Notes: generated from the sequence alone by a model not told the origin. Counted from the stretch's first letter, positions 42,252 through 51,426 are shown. The stretch: DNA of 64,000 nt from DATLLJ01 sp035537875 (GCA_035537875.1 DATLLJ010000019.1:1-64000), one strand, 5' to 3'. Made by a program: numbers and translations.

Positions 42252-44003
42252 GTGGCGGAGCGCTGCGCGGCCTCCTGGCGGATCCTGACCGCGACCTGCT
42301 TCTTCACCCTCGTCCTCGGTGCGTGTGCGACATCGGGGGCGTTACAGCGCGGGCTCGACGCCGAGCGGCAACTGGATTACGACCGCGCCGTCAACGAATA
42401 TACGCAAGCCCTGCGCGAGTCACCAGATAACGCGAACGCGCGTCAGGGGCTTGAACGGGCACGGATGCGGGCGTCCCAGGATCATCTCGTCAAGGCCAGG
42501 CGTCTGGCCGGGCTCGGCAAGTACGAAGAGGCGCTCGTCGAATACGGCCTGGCCGCGGAGCTCAACCCCACCAATCCCGACGTCGACCAGGAGCTGCGCT
42601 CCACGCGTACCAAGCTGCGCGCGAAGGTGGCCGTGCCGGCCGATGGAAAGACCGAGCTGCAGACGCTCATCGACCGCTCGCGCTCGATCGCGCCGCCCGG
42701 GCTCGACCTGCCGACTGGCGTCAAGATGCCGGCGTCGTTGATCTTCCGGGATGCCGGGAGTCGCGACGTCTTCACGGCGATCGCCCGCTTCGCGAATATC
42801 AGCATCGTGTTCGATTCCACATTCCGGGACATGCCGGTTACGGTCGACCTTCGAAACGCCACGCTCGAGGATGCTCTCAACACGGTCGCCGACATCACCC
42901 GCACGTTCTATCGGGTCACGGCTCAGAACACGATCGTCGTCATCCCCGACACGCAGGCCAAGCGTCGCGAATACGAAGAGGAAGTGGTTCGGACGTTTTA
43001 TCTGAGCAACGCCGACCTCAAGGAAACGATGGATCTGCTGCGCCTCGTCCTCGACGCGCGGCGTGTCTCCGCGCTGACCGCCAACAACGCCGTCAGCATC
43101 AAAGACACGCCGGAACGCGTCGCCGCTGCCGGACGGCTGGTGGCGGCCATCGACAAGGCGCGTCCGGAGGTCATCATCGACGTCGAGCTGCTCGAAGTCG
43201 ATCGGACCAAGCTGCTCGACTACGGGCTGCAGATCGCCTCACCGGGTTCGACAGGCATCGATGGATCGATCGGGATCACGCCGCCAACGCTGACGCTCGA
43301 GGCGCTGACCAACCTGTCACAGTCCGACGTCCTGCTCGCGAACCTGCCGTCCCTCTACTATCGTCTGCTCAAGACCGACGTCAACACGCGGGTGCTCGCC
43401 AACCCCCAGCTTCGGTCGTCTGATGGGACGACCGCGCAGGCGCGCTTCGGCGAACAGGTACCCGTGCCGACCACGACGTTCGCGCCCATCGCCACGGGAG
43501 GCACGCCGCAGCAGCCGATCACCGCGTACACGTATCAGAACATCGGCGTCAACATCGACATCACGCCGCGCACCCATCACGATGACGACGTCACGCTGGC
43601 GCTGAAAGTGGCCGTGACGAGCGTGTCAGGCAGCGGTTTCGGCGATCTGCCGACATTTGGCAACCGCGAGATCAGCACGATCATCCGCCTGCACGACGGC
43701 GAAACCAACATGCTGGCCGGACTCATTCGCGACGACGAGCGAGAGACCGTCGACGGCATTCCCGGTCTCAGCGACATCCCTGGCGTCGGCCGGCTGTTCG
43801 CGCGGACGCAGCGCACCAGGAACCAGAGCGATATCGTGCTGACGCTGACGCCGCACATCATCCGCGTGCTCGATCTGGACGAAGCCGATCTCCGCGCCTT
43901 CCGTGCGGGCCGCGACTCGTTGCTTCCGATTCCCGACCTGCCGCCGGTCGAATTGCCGCCGCCGGTCGAGGCACCGCCGCCGCAGCCGGTTCCGACCAAG
44001 TAG
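42252..44003 (+). CDS. Secretin with N-terminal TPR repeats, lipoprotein
   Basis: 583 residues from GTG 42252. An alternative TTG at 42231 would overlap lolA. The lipoprotein signal ends TLVLGACATSG. TPR-like repeats span residues ~30-110 (DYDRAVNEYTQALRESPDNA and KYEEALVEYGLAAELNP). N0/N1 domains follow, including FANISIVFDSTFRDMPVTVD. The secretin domain (~300-545) shows ANPQLRSSDGTTAQARFGEQ, YQNIGVNIDITP, NREISTIIRLHDGE and IPGVGRLFARTQ. The C-terminus is Pro-rich. It forms an outer-membrane pore for type II secretion or type IV pili, but no other machine genes are nearby. Confidence 0.9.
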   Translation: MAERCAASWRILTATCFFTLVLGACATSGALQRGLDAERQLDYDRAVNEYTQALRESPDNANARQGLERARMRASQDHLVKARRLAGLGKYEEALVEYGLAAELNPTNPDVDQELRSTRTKLRAKVAVPADGKTELQTLIDRSRSIAPPGLDLPTGVKMPASLIFRDAGSRDVFTAIARFANISIVFDSTFRDMPVTVDLRNATLEDALNTVADITRTFYRVTAQNTIVVIPDTQAKRREYEEEVVRTFYLSNADLKETMDLLRLVLDARRVSALTANNAVSIKDTPERVAAAGRLVAAIDKARPEVIIDVELLEVDRTKLLDYGLQIASPGSTGIDGSIGITPPTLTLEALTNLSQSDVLLANLPSLYYRLLKTDVNTRVLANPQLRSSDGTTAQARFGEQVPVPTTTFAPIATGGTPQQPITAYTYQNIGVNIDITPRTHHDDDVTLALKVAVTSVSGSGFGDLPTFGNREISTIIRLHDGETNMLAGLIRDDERETVDGIPGLSDIPGVGRLFARTQRTRNQSDIVLTLTPHIIRVLDLDEADLRAFRAGRDSLLPIPDLPPVELPPPVEAPPPQPVPTK

Positions 44004-44013
44004 GCGGACCCCT

Positions 44014-45276
44014 TCAGTCGCCGTCGATCTTGTCGACCTTCGCACCGAGGCCGCGCAGGCGATCCACCACCCGGCTGTACCCGCGTTCGACGGTTTCGAG
44101 AGGGGCGACACGGCTCACGCCATCCGCGGCAAGGGCCGCGGCGATGAGCGCCATGCCGGACCGGAGATCGCGGCTGTCGAGCGGACGACCGCGCAGCCGC
44201 TTGGGCCCCGTGACGATCATCCGATGGGGGTCGCACAGAAACAGATCCGCGCCCATCCCGCTCAGCTGTTCGAGCGCGAACAACCGCAGTTCGTACAGCC
44301 AGTCGTGCACGAGCGTCGGGCCGGCCGCCTGGGTGGCGAGCACGGTCACGAGGCTCACGAGGTCGCTGGGGAAACCCGGCCAGAGTCCGGTCGTGATGCG
44401 ACCCGCCGCCTGTGGCGTCGACGGCGCGACTGTGAACGTGTCGCCGTCGAGCGCACATGAGATGGACATCCGCCGGAGAACCGCCGCAACCACCTCCATG
44501 TCCTCCGGGCGCGCCCCCTTCACAACGACATCCCCCCCGGTGACTGCGGCGACGACCGCCCAGCTGCCGGCTTCGATGTAGTCGCCGCATAGCCTGTGTT
44601 CGGCGCGGTGCAACTTCGCTCCGCCGTGCACGCGGATCGTCGAGGTTCCTCCCCCGGTGATCTCGATTCCCAGCCGCTGCAGGAACGTACAGAGCTCGGC
44701 AACGTGCGGCTCGCAGGCCGCGTGACGGATCTCCGAGACGCCGGGCGCCGCCGCTGCGGCCAGCAGCGCCGTCTCGGTGCCGGTGACCGAGGCCTCGTAC
44801 AGATAGATCGATGCCGGCTTGAGACCGTCTGGCGCCTCGAGCGCGTGTCCTTCACGGGCGATCATTCGCGCGCCCATCGACTTGAGCGCATCGAGGTGAG
44901 TCGCGATGGTCCGACGCGCCGGAAAGTCGCCTCCGGGGGGCGCAAGGCAAGCGCGTCCCCGCCGTGCGAGCAGCGGACCGAAGAGCAGGACCGATCCGCG
45001 AAGTCGACCGACAAGGGTCGGGTCCGGTTCGTCCTTGCTGACCTCCGGGCAACGAACCCGCAGCGTCGTCGTCCCGATCCCGTGAACCGTCGCACCGAGG
45101 TCCATGAGCAGACGAGCCATGACCTCGACGTCGCTGATGCGCGGGACATTGGTGAGCACGCACTCTTCTGTGGTGAGCAGGCAGGCGGCCAGGAGCGGGA
45201 GCGCGCTGTTCTTATTGCCTTCGACGTCCACCGACCCCGAGAGCCGGTGGCCGCCTTCGATGACCAGTGTAGACAT
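44014..45276 (-). CDS. murA: UDP-N-acetylglucosamine 1-carboxyvinyltransferase with Asp at the fosfomycin-Cys position
   Basis: 420 residues from ATG 45276; the frame runs 36 codons further without homology. It transfers enolpyruvate from PEP to UDP-GlcNAc, the first committed step of peptidoglycan synthesis. Lys22 and Asn23 are in NKNSALPLLA. The catalytic loop reads PPGGDFPARR, so Asp117 replaces the usual Cys (PGGC-x-IG-x-RP). Downstream are GDYIEAGSW and GFPSDL with its conserved Asp. C-to-D MurA enzymes are known in fosfomycin-resistant lineages such as mycobacteria and chlamydiae. It is the last gene of the recycling operon, 25 nt after murB. Whether this is the only MurA is unknown. 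Confidence 0.9.
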   Translation of the reverse strand: MSTLVIEGGHRLSGSVDVEGNKNSALPLLAACLLTTEECVLTNVPRISDVEVMARLLMDLGATVHGIGTTTLRVRCPEVSKDEPDPTLVGRLRGSVLLFGPLLARRGRACLAPPGGDFPARRTIATHLDALKSMGARMIAREGHALEAPDGLKPASIYLYEASVTGTETALLAAAAAPGVSEIRHAACEPHVAELCTFLQRLGIEITGGGTSTIRVHGGAKLHRAEHRLCGDYIEAGSWAVVAAVTGGDVVVKGARPEDMEVVAAVLRRMSISCALDGDTFTVAPSTPQAAGRITTGLWPGFPSDLVSLVTVLATQAAGPTLVHDWLYELRLFALEQLSGMGADLFLCDPHRMIVTGPKRLRGRPLDSRDLRSGMALIAAALAADGVSRVAPLETVERGYSRVVDRLRGLGAKVDKIDGD

Positions 45277-45301
45277 GTTGTTGGACGCCAATCGTTGATC
45301 G

Positions 45302-46273
45302 TCAGTGGCCGGTGGTTGTTGACCGCTCGCCGAAAGAGCCAAGATAGACGATCTCTTCGCGCAGTTCGACTCCGAAGCGTGCACGGACGGCCTCGCGACA
45401 GCGGTTGATGAGCGCGTGGATGTCTCTCGCCGTGGCTCCGCCCTCGTTCACGATGAAGTTGCCGTGGGTGGTCGAGACGCGAGCCTTGCCGACCGACGCG
45501 CCTTTGAGACCCGCCAGGTCCACGAGCGCCCCCGCTGACCATGGGAGGCCGTCCGGCACCGTGTCTCGCTCGCGGTCGGGATTCTGGAAGATGCATCCGG
45601 CGCTCGGGCTGTCGAGCGGCTGCGTTCGTTTCCGAAACGCCAGTGATTCACGGGCCATCTGGCGGAGTGCCGAGGGATCGCCGTCGGACACCCGAAAGAC
45701 AGCCCACAACAGAATCTCTCCGGAATGCTGGAGACGGCTGCGATCGTAGGCGAAGCCCATTTCCTCGCCGGGAACATCTCTCGTCGTTCCGTCCAGGGCA
45801 GCCAGCCGCACTTCGGTGACGACGTCGCCGAGCAGCCGACCGCCGAAGTGCGCGTTGCCGTGGATGCCGCCCCCGACCGTCCCCGGCGTGCCGGCCCACG
45901 CTTCAAGGCCAGCGCAACCGTGATTGATCGTCCAGCGCACGAGCCCGTTGATCGTCACGGCGGCGTCTGCTCGCACGTGCGAACGGTCGATGCGGCGAAC
46001 CTCACCGCCGCGCGGGCGAATCACCAGTCCCCGGACTCCTTCGTCGGACACCAGAACGTTGGATCCGCCTCCGAGCAGCGTGACTGCCACACCCGCCCGT
46101 GACGCCAGCGCCAGAGCGCTTACGATCTCGTCGCCGCTTCGTGTTTCCACCAGGCAGTCCGCATTTCCGCCGACGCGAAACGTGGTCAGCGGCGCCAGCG
46201 GCGCGCGAAGGTGCACCCGATCGCCAAAGATGTCCTGAAGCCGCGCGACAATCGCATCGATGTCACCCGTCAC
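45302..46273 (-). CDS. murB: UDP-N-acetylenolpyruvoylglucosamine reductase
   Basis: 323 residues from GTG 46273, overlapping the pxpC end by 11 nt. FAD-binding motifs are TTFRVGGNADCLV, LLGGGSNVLVSDEG and GTPGTVGGGIHGNAH. The catalytic segment is SPSAGCIFQNPD, where the proton-donating Ser of E. coli MurB (GS-x-F-x-NP) is Cys, a known natural variation site. The C-terminal HGNFIVNEGGATARD is typical. It makes UDP-MurNAc from the MurA product, and murA follows at once. Confidence 0.93.
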   Translation of the reverse strand: MTGDIDAIVARLQDIFGDRVHLRAPLAPLTTFRVGGNADCLVETRSGDEIVSALALASRAGVAVTLLGGGSNVLVSDEGVRGLVIRPRGGEVRRIDRSHVRADAAVTINGLVRWTINHGCAGLEAWAGTPGTVGGGIHGNAHFGGRLLGDVVTEVRLAALDGTTRDVPGEEMGFAYDRSRLQHSGEILLWAVFRVSDGDPSALRQMARESLAFRKRTQPLDSPSAGCIFQNPDRERDTVPDGLPWSAGALVDLAGLKGASVGKARVSTTHGNFIVNEGGATARDIHALINRCREAVRARFGVELREEIVYLGSFGERSTTTGH

Positions 46274-47213
46274 GTCGGGACTCCACCGCGATCAGCGCCC
46301 GCTCCTCGGCGATCAGCGCCGCAATCGCTTCGCGGAGCGTGGTCACGACAAATACGATTTCGTCGCCCGGAGCGAGCTGCCCCGCGATTCCGATATCGGC
46401 GCTGATCACGGTGGCGATCGTCGGATAGCCGCCCGTCGTCTGCCGGTCAGCCATGAGCAGAATCGGTTGACCCGAGGCCGGAACCTGTACTGCGCCGATC
46501 GTCGTCGCGTCGGACAACATCTCCGTCTCAACCTTGGGGATCAACTGTGGACCGTTCAGGCGGAACCCCATCCGGTTCGAGCTTGGTGAAATGGCGTAGG
46601 GGGCGGACTGCAGCACATCGAGGGCCTCGGCGTTGAACCGGCCGAGCTGCGGGCCGGGAAGAACGCGCACGGTCGGTCGGCTCTTCGGCGGTTCCGGGAA
46701 CGTCGCGGTCGTTCCTTTTCCGAACGCCAGGCGACGCGCACCGCCCTTTCCCAGCGGCAGGCGATCACCGGCACGCAACGCTCGACCGTCCAGGCCCCCC
46801 ACTCGACTCGGAAGGTGGGTCGCCCGACTGTTGAAAACCAAGGGAACGTCGATTCCTCCTTCGATCGCCAGATAACTGCGAGTACCAGAGCGGCGGACGC
46901 CAAAGCGAAGCTTCAAACCGGCCGAGACCCGAAACGAGGTGTTCAGGCCCCGTGAGACACCATCAACTGTCACTTCGAAGTTGGCGCCTGTCACTGCGAC
47001 GAACCGGTCGTCGTCAAGAACCAGCTCCGGACCACTGAGAGTCACTTCCAGTGTCGACGCACCCGCATCGTTGCCGACAAGGGCATTGGCGAGTCGGTGC
47101 GCACGTGGATCCATCGGCCCTGCGACCGGCACACCGAAGTTCTGCCATCCCCATCGACCCGTGTCCTGGATCGTCGTGAGCATGCCTGGCGTGACGACGT
47201 GCATCGAAGCCAT
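46263..47213 (-). CDS. pxpC: 5-oxoprolinase subunit C (KipA/biotin-dependent carboxyltransferase-like)
   Basis: 316 residues; the ATG is directly joined to the pxpB stop. Family motifs are PGMLTTIQDTGRWGWQNFGV, then GPMDPRAHRLANALVGN, and LMADRQTTGGYPTIATVISA near the C-terminus. With PxpA and PxpB it forms the ATP-dependent 5-oxoprolinase that opens pyroglutamate to glutamate. PxpA (LamB/YcsF) is not in this window. The genes lie inside a peptidoglycan recycling operon, between mpl and murB. Confidence 0.92.
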   Translation of the reverse strand: MASMHVVTPGMLTTIQDTGRWGWQNFGVPVAGPMDPRAHRLANALVGNDAGASTLEVTLSGPELVLDDDRFVAVTGANFEVTVDGVSRGLNTSFRVSAGLKLRFGVRRSGTRSYLAIEGGIDVPLVFNSRATHLPSRVGGLDGRALRAGDRLPLGKGGARRLAFGKGTTATFPEPPKSRPTVRVLPGPQLGRFNAEALDVLQSAPYAISPSSNRMGFRLNGPQLIPKVETEMLSDATTIGAVQVPASGQPILLMADRQTTGGYPTIATVISADIGIAGQLAPGDEIVFVVTTLREAIAALIAEERALIAVESRRDG

Positions 47214-47927
47214 TCAACAGGCAGACTCGAATCGGCTGTATTCAACCGGCTTGATGGCGTAAAACTCCACGGCGTCACCCGGCTTGAACATGAACGGTTC
47301 GGCACGGTGAAGATCGAAGGGCTTGATCGGTGTTCGCCCCACGATGCGCCATCCGCCCGGTGTCGATGCCGGGTAAATACCCGTCTGAAAGCCGGCAATG
47401 CCCACCGATCCGGCCTGGACGTTCGATCGTGGATCGGCCAGCCGCGGAACGGCGATGCGTTCGTCCACGGTGCCCATGTAGGTGAAACCGGGGAGAAATC
47501 CCAGCATGAACACCCGATAGGTGCGCGACGTGTGCAGACGAATCACCTCGTCTTGCCCGATGCCGGCAAATGCTGCTACGGCGTCTAGGTCTGGCCCGAG
47601 CTCGCCTCCGTAGCAGACAGGCACTCGAATGGGCTGCGACACCGTCGGGCTCGTCCGCGGTGCGATCGCCGCGGCGGCAGTGACTCCGTCGACAAGCGTG
47701 CTGTAATCGGTGCGTAACGGATCGAAGTAAATGGCGACGGACCGATACGTGGACGTGACATCGCGCACGCCGGCAAATCCGGACGTCCTGACTGCCCGCG
47801 CGATCGCGATCGCCAGGTCGTTGATGGCCGAATCGAGGCGGTCGTCCAGCTGCACCAGTAATGCCGAGTCGCCTGCCGGCACCACATGGAAATCGGGCGA
47901 CGCGACAGCACGGTCCTGTGGCGTCAC
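47214..47927 (-). CDS. pxpB: 5-oxoprolinase subunit B (KipI-like)
   Basis: 237 residues from GTG 47927, overlapping the mpl stop as GTGA. The AHS1/KipI fold is shown by PAGDSALLVQLDDRL, then GVRDVTSTYRSVAIYFDP, and the C-terminal FMLGFLPGFTYMGTVD followed by GIAGFQTGIYPASTPGGWRI. It works with PxpC, which follows without a gap. KipI homologues can also inhibit kinases in sporulators, but the pairing and context favour 5-oxoprolinase. Confidence 0.92.
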   Translation of the reverse strand: MTPQDRAVASPDFHVVPAGDSALLVQLDDRLDSAINDLAIAIARAVRTSGFAGVRDVTSTYRSVAIYFDPLRTDYSTLVDGVTAAAAIAPRTSPTVSQPIRVPVCYGGELGPDLDAVAAFAGIGQDEVIRLHTSRTYRVFMLGFLPGFTYMGTVDERIAVPRLADPRSNVQAGSVGIAGFQTGIYPASTPGGWRIVGRTPIKPFDLHRAEPFMFKPGDAVEFYAIKPVEYSRFESAC

Positions 47928-49345
47928 CGCTCCCGCCCCTCCGGGGCGACGAGCGCCTGAAACAACTTCTTGTGGATGCCTCCGAACCCGCCATTGGACA
48001 TGAGCACGACCAGATCGCCGGACCGGTGCTCGCGGACGATTTCCGCAACGATATCGTCGATGGATGCGGCCTCACGCGCGGACAGGCCACGCCTGGTGAG
48101 ATCATGGACGAGCTGCGGCACGGACAGCCGTTCTGCCTCAGGGAGGGTCGATCGGTAAACCGGTGCGATGAGTACTTCACTCGCCGGACCGAAGGCCTCG
48201 GCGAAGGCCTCCTGGAAGACTCGCCGGCAGGAGGACGCTGAACGAGGCTCGAACACAGCCCAGATACGTTTGTCGGGGTAGGCGGATCGCAGACCCGACA
48301 GCGTTTCGGCCACGGCCGTCGGATGGTGCGCGAAATCATCGTAGATCGTGACGCCATCGGCCTCGCCGACGACTTCCAGTCGTCGTTTCACGCCCGCAAA
48401 CCGGCGCAGCCCTTCAGCGACCCTCTCAGCCCCGATCCCGACGGCGGCTGCCACCGCGATGGCGGCCGTCGCGTTGCGCACGTTGTGAGCGCCGACGAGG
48501 GGTATGACAAAAGACCCGTACGGGGCCCCCTGCCGCCTGACCTTGAACGTGGTGGTCCCGGCGGCAGACTCCAGGTCGTGGGCCTGCCAGTCGAGCCCCT
48601 CGGACGTTCCAAATGTCTCGACGCGCGATCTGGCGGCTGCGGCCAATTCGCGGGCGCGCCCGCTGTCTGCGCCCAGCAAAAGCAGACCACGTCTCGGGAC
48701 GAGATTGACGAGGCGCCGGAATGCGAGAGTGACCGACTCGAGGTCAGCGTAGATATCTGCGTGATCGAATTCGACGTTGTTGATCACCGCGATGTCTGGA
48801 AGGTACTTGAGGAACTTCGCCGTCTTGTCGAAGAAGGCGCTGTCGTACTCGTCGCCTTCTATGACGAAATCGCGACCCTTGCCCACCCGGTAACTGGAAC
48901 CGTGCTCGCCGAAATTACGGGCTATGCCTCCAACCAGCACGCTCGGATCGGCGCCGCCCGCGGTGAGCACCCATCCGGTCAACGCTGTCGTCGTCGTCTT
49001 GCCGTGCGTGCCGGCGATGACGATCGAATGCGCGCCCCAGAGGAAGTGCTCCCTGATAGCCTCCGGCAACGAGCAGTATCGCACTTTTCGATCGAGCACC
49101 TCCTCGAGCTCGATGTTGCCGCGAGAAATAGCGTTCCCCACAATGACGAGATCGAGGTCGTCGGTAATGTGATCGGCACGGTATCCGCTCAGCGCTGGAA
49201 TGCCTTCGACGGCGAGAAAATCGCTCATCGGAGGATAGACATCCTGATCGGAGCCGCGGACATCCAGGCCTTTGCGTTTGAGCAGCGCCGCCAGCGTGGC
49301 GGTGGCGGTTCCGCAGATGCCGATGATATGAACGCGCTTACTCAA
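47924..49345 (-). CDS. mpl: UDP-MurNAc:L-Ala-gamma-D-Glu-mDAP ligase (murein peptide ligase)
   Basis: 473 residues from TTG 49345, which overlaps the ldcA stop (TTGAGTAA) and has GAGG 6-9 nt upstream. Mur-ligase features: HIIGICGTATATLAALLKRK, ATP loop VIAGTHGKTTTTALTG, NVEFDHADIYADLESV, and GAHNVRNATAAIAVAAAVG. IYDDFAHHPTAVAETLSGL is typical of the Mpl/MurC branch. It reattaches recycled murein tripeptide to UDP-MurNAc. Its place after nagZ and ldcA favours Mpl over MurC. Confidence 0.92.
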   Translation of the reverse strand: MSKRVHIIGICGTATATLAALLKRKGLDVRGSDQDVYPPMSDFLAVEGIPALSGYRADHITDDLDLVIVGNAISRGNIELEEVLDRKVRYCSLPEAIREHFLWGAHSIVIAGTHGKTTTTALTGWVLTAGGADPSVLVGGIARNFGEHGSSYRVGKGRDFVIEGDEYDSAFFDKTAKFLKYLPDIAVINNVEFDHADIYADLESVTLAFRRLVNLVPRRGLLLLGADSGRARELAAAARSRVETFGTSEGLDWQAHDLESAAGTTTFKVRRQGAPYGSFVIPLVGAHNVRNATAAIAVAAAVGIGAERVAEGLRRFAGVKRRLEVVGEADGVTIYDDFAHHPTAVAETLSGLRSAYPDKRIWAVFEPRSASSCRRVFQEAFAEAFGPASEVLIAPVYRSTLPEAERLSVPQLVHDLTRRGLSAREAASIDDIVAEIVREHRSGDLVVLMSNGGFGGIHKKLFQALVAPEGRER

Positions 49346-50261
49346 CAGCCGCCTCTTCGATGATGAGTTTCGGTTCTCCGCCGGCGATGACCCGGCAGTC
49401 GACCCCAAGCGGCAGCGTCATCGCCGGTCCGGTTGTATGGCCAGACGGGAAACCGATGAGGACGGGGCCAGGGAAGTCGCTGAGCAGATCGGCGACAACC
49501 GCGCGAGCGGTCAGATCGCTGTTCGGCTCGTCGCACTGCGGCAGTTCGCCGATCACGACGGCGGCCGCCCGAGCGAGCAATCCAGACTGACGAAGCTGAG
49601 TCACCATCCGATCGAGGCGGTACGGGCGTTCTCCCACTTCGTCCAGAAACAGAACGTGACCAGCTGGAGGAGAAAAGGCAAACGGGGTGCCCAACGAGGC
49701 GAGCAGCAGGCTCAGCGTGCCACCGAACAACCTCCCGCTCGCTTCTCCCTCGACAATCGTCTCCACGTTCGGCGGCGCGAGCTCGCCTGCGGGCGCGGCC
49801 CGACAGAGTGCATCGAGAAATGACTTCCGATCGTAACCGGCTGCGCCACGGCTCAAACGTCCTGCGACGGTCGGGCCGTGAAACGCGACCATCTCGCACG
49901 CGACCGTCAGAAACGTCAGCAGGGTCGTCAGGTCGCTGTAACCGACGAACGGCTTCCGGCCGCGCCGAAAGGCATCCCGGTCGAGCAGCGGCAGAAGGTG
50001 CGCGCTGCCGAATCCGCCGCGGACGCCGACGATGCCTGCGATTGAAGGATCGTCGAGCGCTCGGCGAATGGCGTCGGCACGCCGCGCCGCATCGCCGGCC
50101 ACGTAGCCACGTCGGGCGAAGACCGACTCGTCGTATACCGGGACGAAACCCAGCCGGCGAATTTCGGCTGCACCCTCTTCGAACTCGGCTTGCCGGAACG
50201 AACTCGCTGGGGCGACGAGGGCGAGGCGGCTCCCGGTTTCGAGAGCGCGAGGCTTCAGCAT
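49338..50261 (-). CDS. ldcA: LD-carboxypeptidase (peptidase S66)
   Basis: 307 residues from ATG 50261, sharing one base with the nagZ stop (TGATG). The serine nucleophile is in KPFVGYSDLTTLLTF, the Glu in LDEVGERPYRLDRM, and the His in GFPSGHTTGPAMTLPLG. IVGVRGGFGSAHLLPLLD is a further family motif. It removes the terminal D-Ala from murein tetrapeptides in the cytoplasm, producing the tripeptide used by Mpl encoded next. Confidence 0.93.
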   Translation of the reverse strand: MLKPRALETGSRLALVAPASSFRQAEFEEGAAEIRRLGFVPVYDESVFARRGYVAGDAARRADAIRRALDDPSIAGIVGVRGGFGSAHLLPLLDRDAFRRGRKPFVGYSDLTTLLTFLTVACEMVAFHGPTVAGRLSRGAAGYDRKSFLDALCRAAPAGELAPPNVETIVEGEASGRLFGGTLSLLLASLGTPFAFSPPAGHVLFLDEVGERPYRLDRMVTQLRQSGLLARAAAVVIGELPQCDEPNSDLTARAVVADLLSDFPGPVLIGFPSGHTTGPAMTLPLGVDCRVIAGGEPKLIIEEAAVE

Positions 50262-51358
50262 CACAGAAACCGCGCCATCTCGTCGGCGATGGCGCGATGC
50301 TCGTCGCGACCCAGACACTGCCGTAACGCGCGCCCATCCAGAGGCCGCGGCCTGGCCGGAGCTGCCAGAAAGCGCTGCTTCGCACGACGGTTGCGGGCAA
50401 GCGCGTCCTCGACCCGCGCCGTTTTCAGCTCGTTTTGTTCGAGAGCGTGGATCAGCGCCTCGAGGGCGGCCGCCTGAGCGCTGTGGTCGCCGCTGCAGAC
50501 CAGCACCGCGTCGCATCCGGCGCCGACAGCCAGAACGGCCGCCTGCGGGATGGCATAGGTGCTGGCAATCGCTTTCATCTCGAGATCGTCACTCAGGATG
50601 ACACCATCGAAGCCAAGCTCGCCTCGGAGCAGCTCCGTGACGACGCGACTCGACAGCGTAGCCGGGCGGGCTTCGTCGAGAGCCGGCATGAACACATGCG
50701 CCGTCATCATCGTGGCCACGCCGGCATCGATGGCCGCCCGAAACGGGACCAGCTCGACGCCGCGCAGACGCTCGATGGAGTGTTCGACGAGCGGCAGCTC
50801 GACGTGCGAGTCGGTCCGCGTGTCTCCGTGACCGGGAAAGTGCTTACCGCACGCCGCAATCCCCTCCTCCTGCAAGGCGCTGACGATTGCCGCCCCGAGC
50901 CGGGCGACTTCCTCAGCCTTCTCGGACAGGGCCCGATCGCCGATGACCGGGTTGTCGCGGTTGGTATGAATGTCGAGGACCGGCGCGTAGTCCAGCGTCA
51001 CACCCACTGCCTTCAGCTCCGACGCCAGGGCTCGCGCAAACCGCTCGGCCAGCTGCACGTCTCCGCTGCGTCCGAGCGTGGCCATGGCGGGCCACTCCGT
51101 GAAGGGCGCCTTGAGTCGCGCAACCCGACCGCCCTCCTGGTCCACGCTGACCCAGAGCGGCAGCTCCGGATCGAGCCGGGCGGCCTCGTAGCACAGCTCG
51201 GCGACCTGTTCCGGTTCCGCCACGTTGCGGGCGAAGAGAATCACGCCGCCGAGGCTGAACTCGCGGGCGAGCGACCGCAATTCGACGGGCAGGTGGTGGC
51301 CGTCGAATCCCGCGATCAGCAGCTGGCCCATCTGACGTCTCAAGGCACTCGGGGACAT
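50261..51358 (-). CDS. nagZ: Beta-N-acetylhexosaminidase NagZ (GH3)
   Basis: 365 residues from ATG 51358; the frame is open a further 54 codons over the divergent promoter, which is not credible. GH3 motifs are SLGGVILFARNV, LWVSVDQEGGRVARL, and CGKHFPGHGDTRTDSH with the His/Asp general acid-base pair of NagZ, then FDGVILSDDLEMKAI with the nucleophile Asp. It removes GlcNAc from cytoplasmic anhydro-muropeptides. First gene of the operon nagZ-ldcA-mpl-pxpB-pxpC-murB-murA. Confidence 0.95.
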   Translation of the reverse strand: MSPSALRRQMGQLLIAGFDGHHLPVELRSLAREFSLGGVILFARNVAEPEQVAELCYEAARLDPELPLWVSVDQEGGRVARLKAPFTEWPAMATLGRSGDVQLAERFARALASELKAVGVTLDYAPVLDIHTNRDNPVIGDRALSEKAEEVARLGAAIVSALQEEGIAACGKHFPGHGDTRTDSHVELPLVEHSIERLRGVELVPFRAAIDAGVATMMTAHVFMPALDEARPATLSSRVVTELLRGELGFDGVILSDDLEMKAIASTYAIPQAAVLAVGAGCDAVLVCSGDHSAQAAALEALIHALEQNELKTARVEDALARNRRAKQRFLAAPARPRPLDGRALRQCLGRDEHRAIADEMARFL

Positions 51359-51368
51359 CGCGCCATCG

Positions 51369-51374
51369 ATTTTA
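51369..51374 (-). promoter_or_regulatory. Candidate -10 of the peptidoglycan recycling operon
   Basis: On the minus strand TGTAAAAT gives a TAAAAT hexamer with an extended-TG element, 10 nt before the nagZ ATG. No good -35 is visible. The short distance suggests a very short or absent leader. Confidence 0.35.
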
Positions 51375-51412
51375 CAGCCGGAAGGCCCGATAGCCCGCGC
51401 GGGAGCGGAGTC

Positions 51413-51418
51413 TATAAT
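51413..51418 (+). promoter_or_regulatory. Consensus -10 of the GHMP kinase unit
   Basis: A perfect TATAAT 8 nt before the ATG at 51427, with no Shine-Dalgarno between. Transcription would start at the start codon itself, giving a leaderless mRNA. The -35 region is not recognisable. Confidence 0.55.
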
Positions 51419-51426
51419 TGCCGCCC

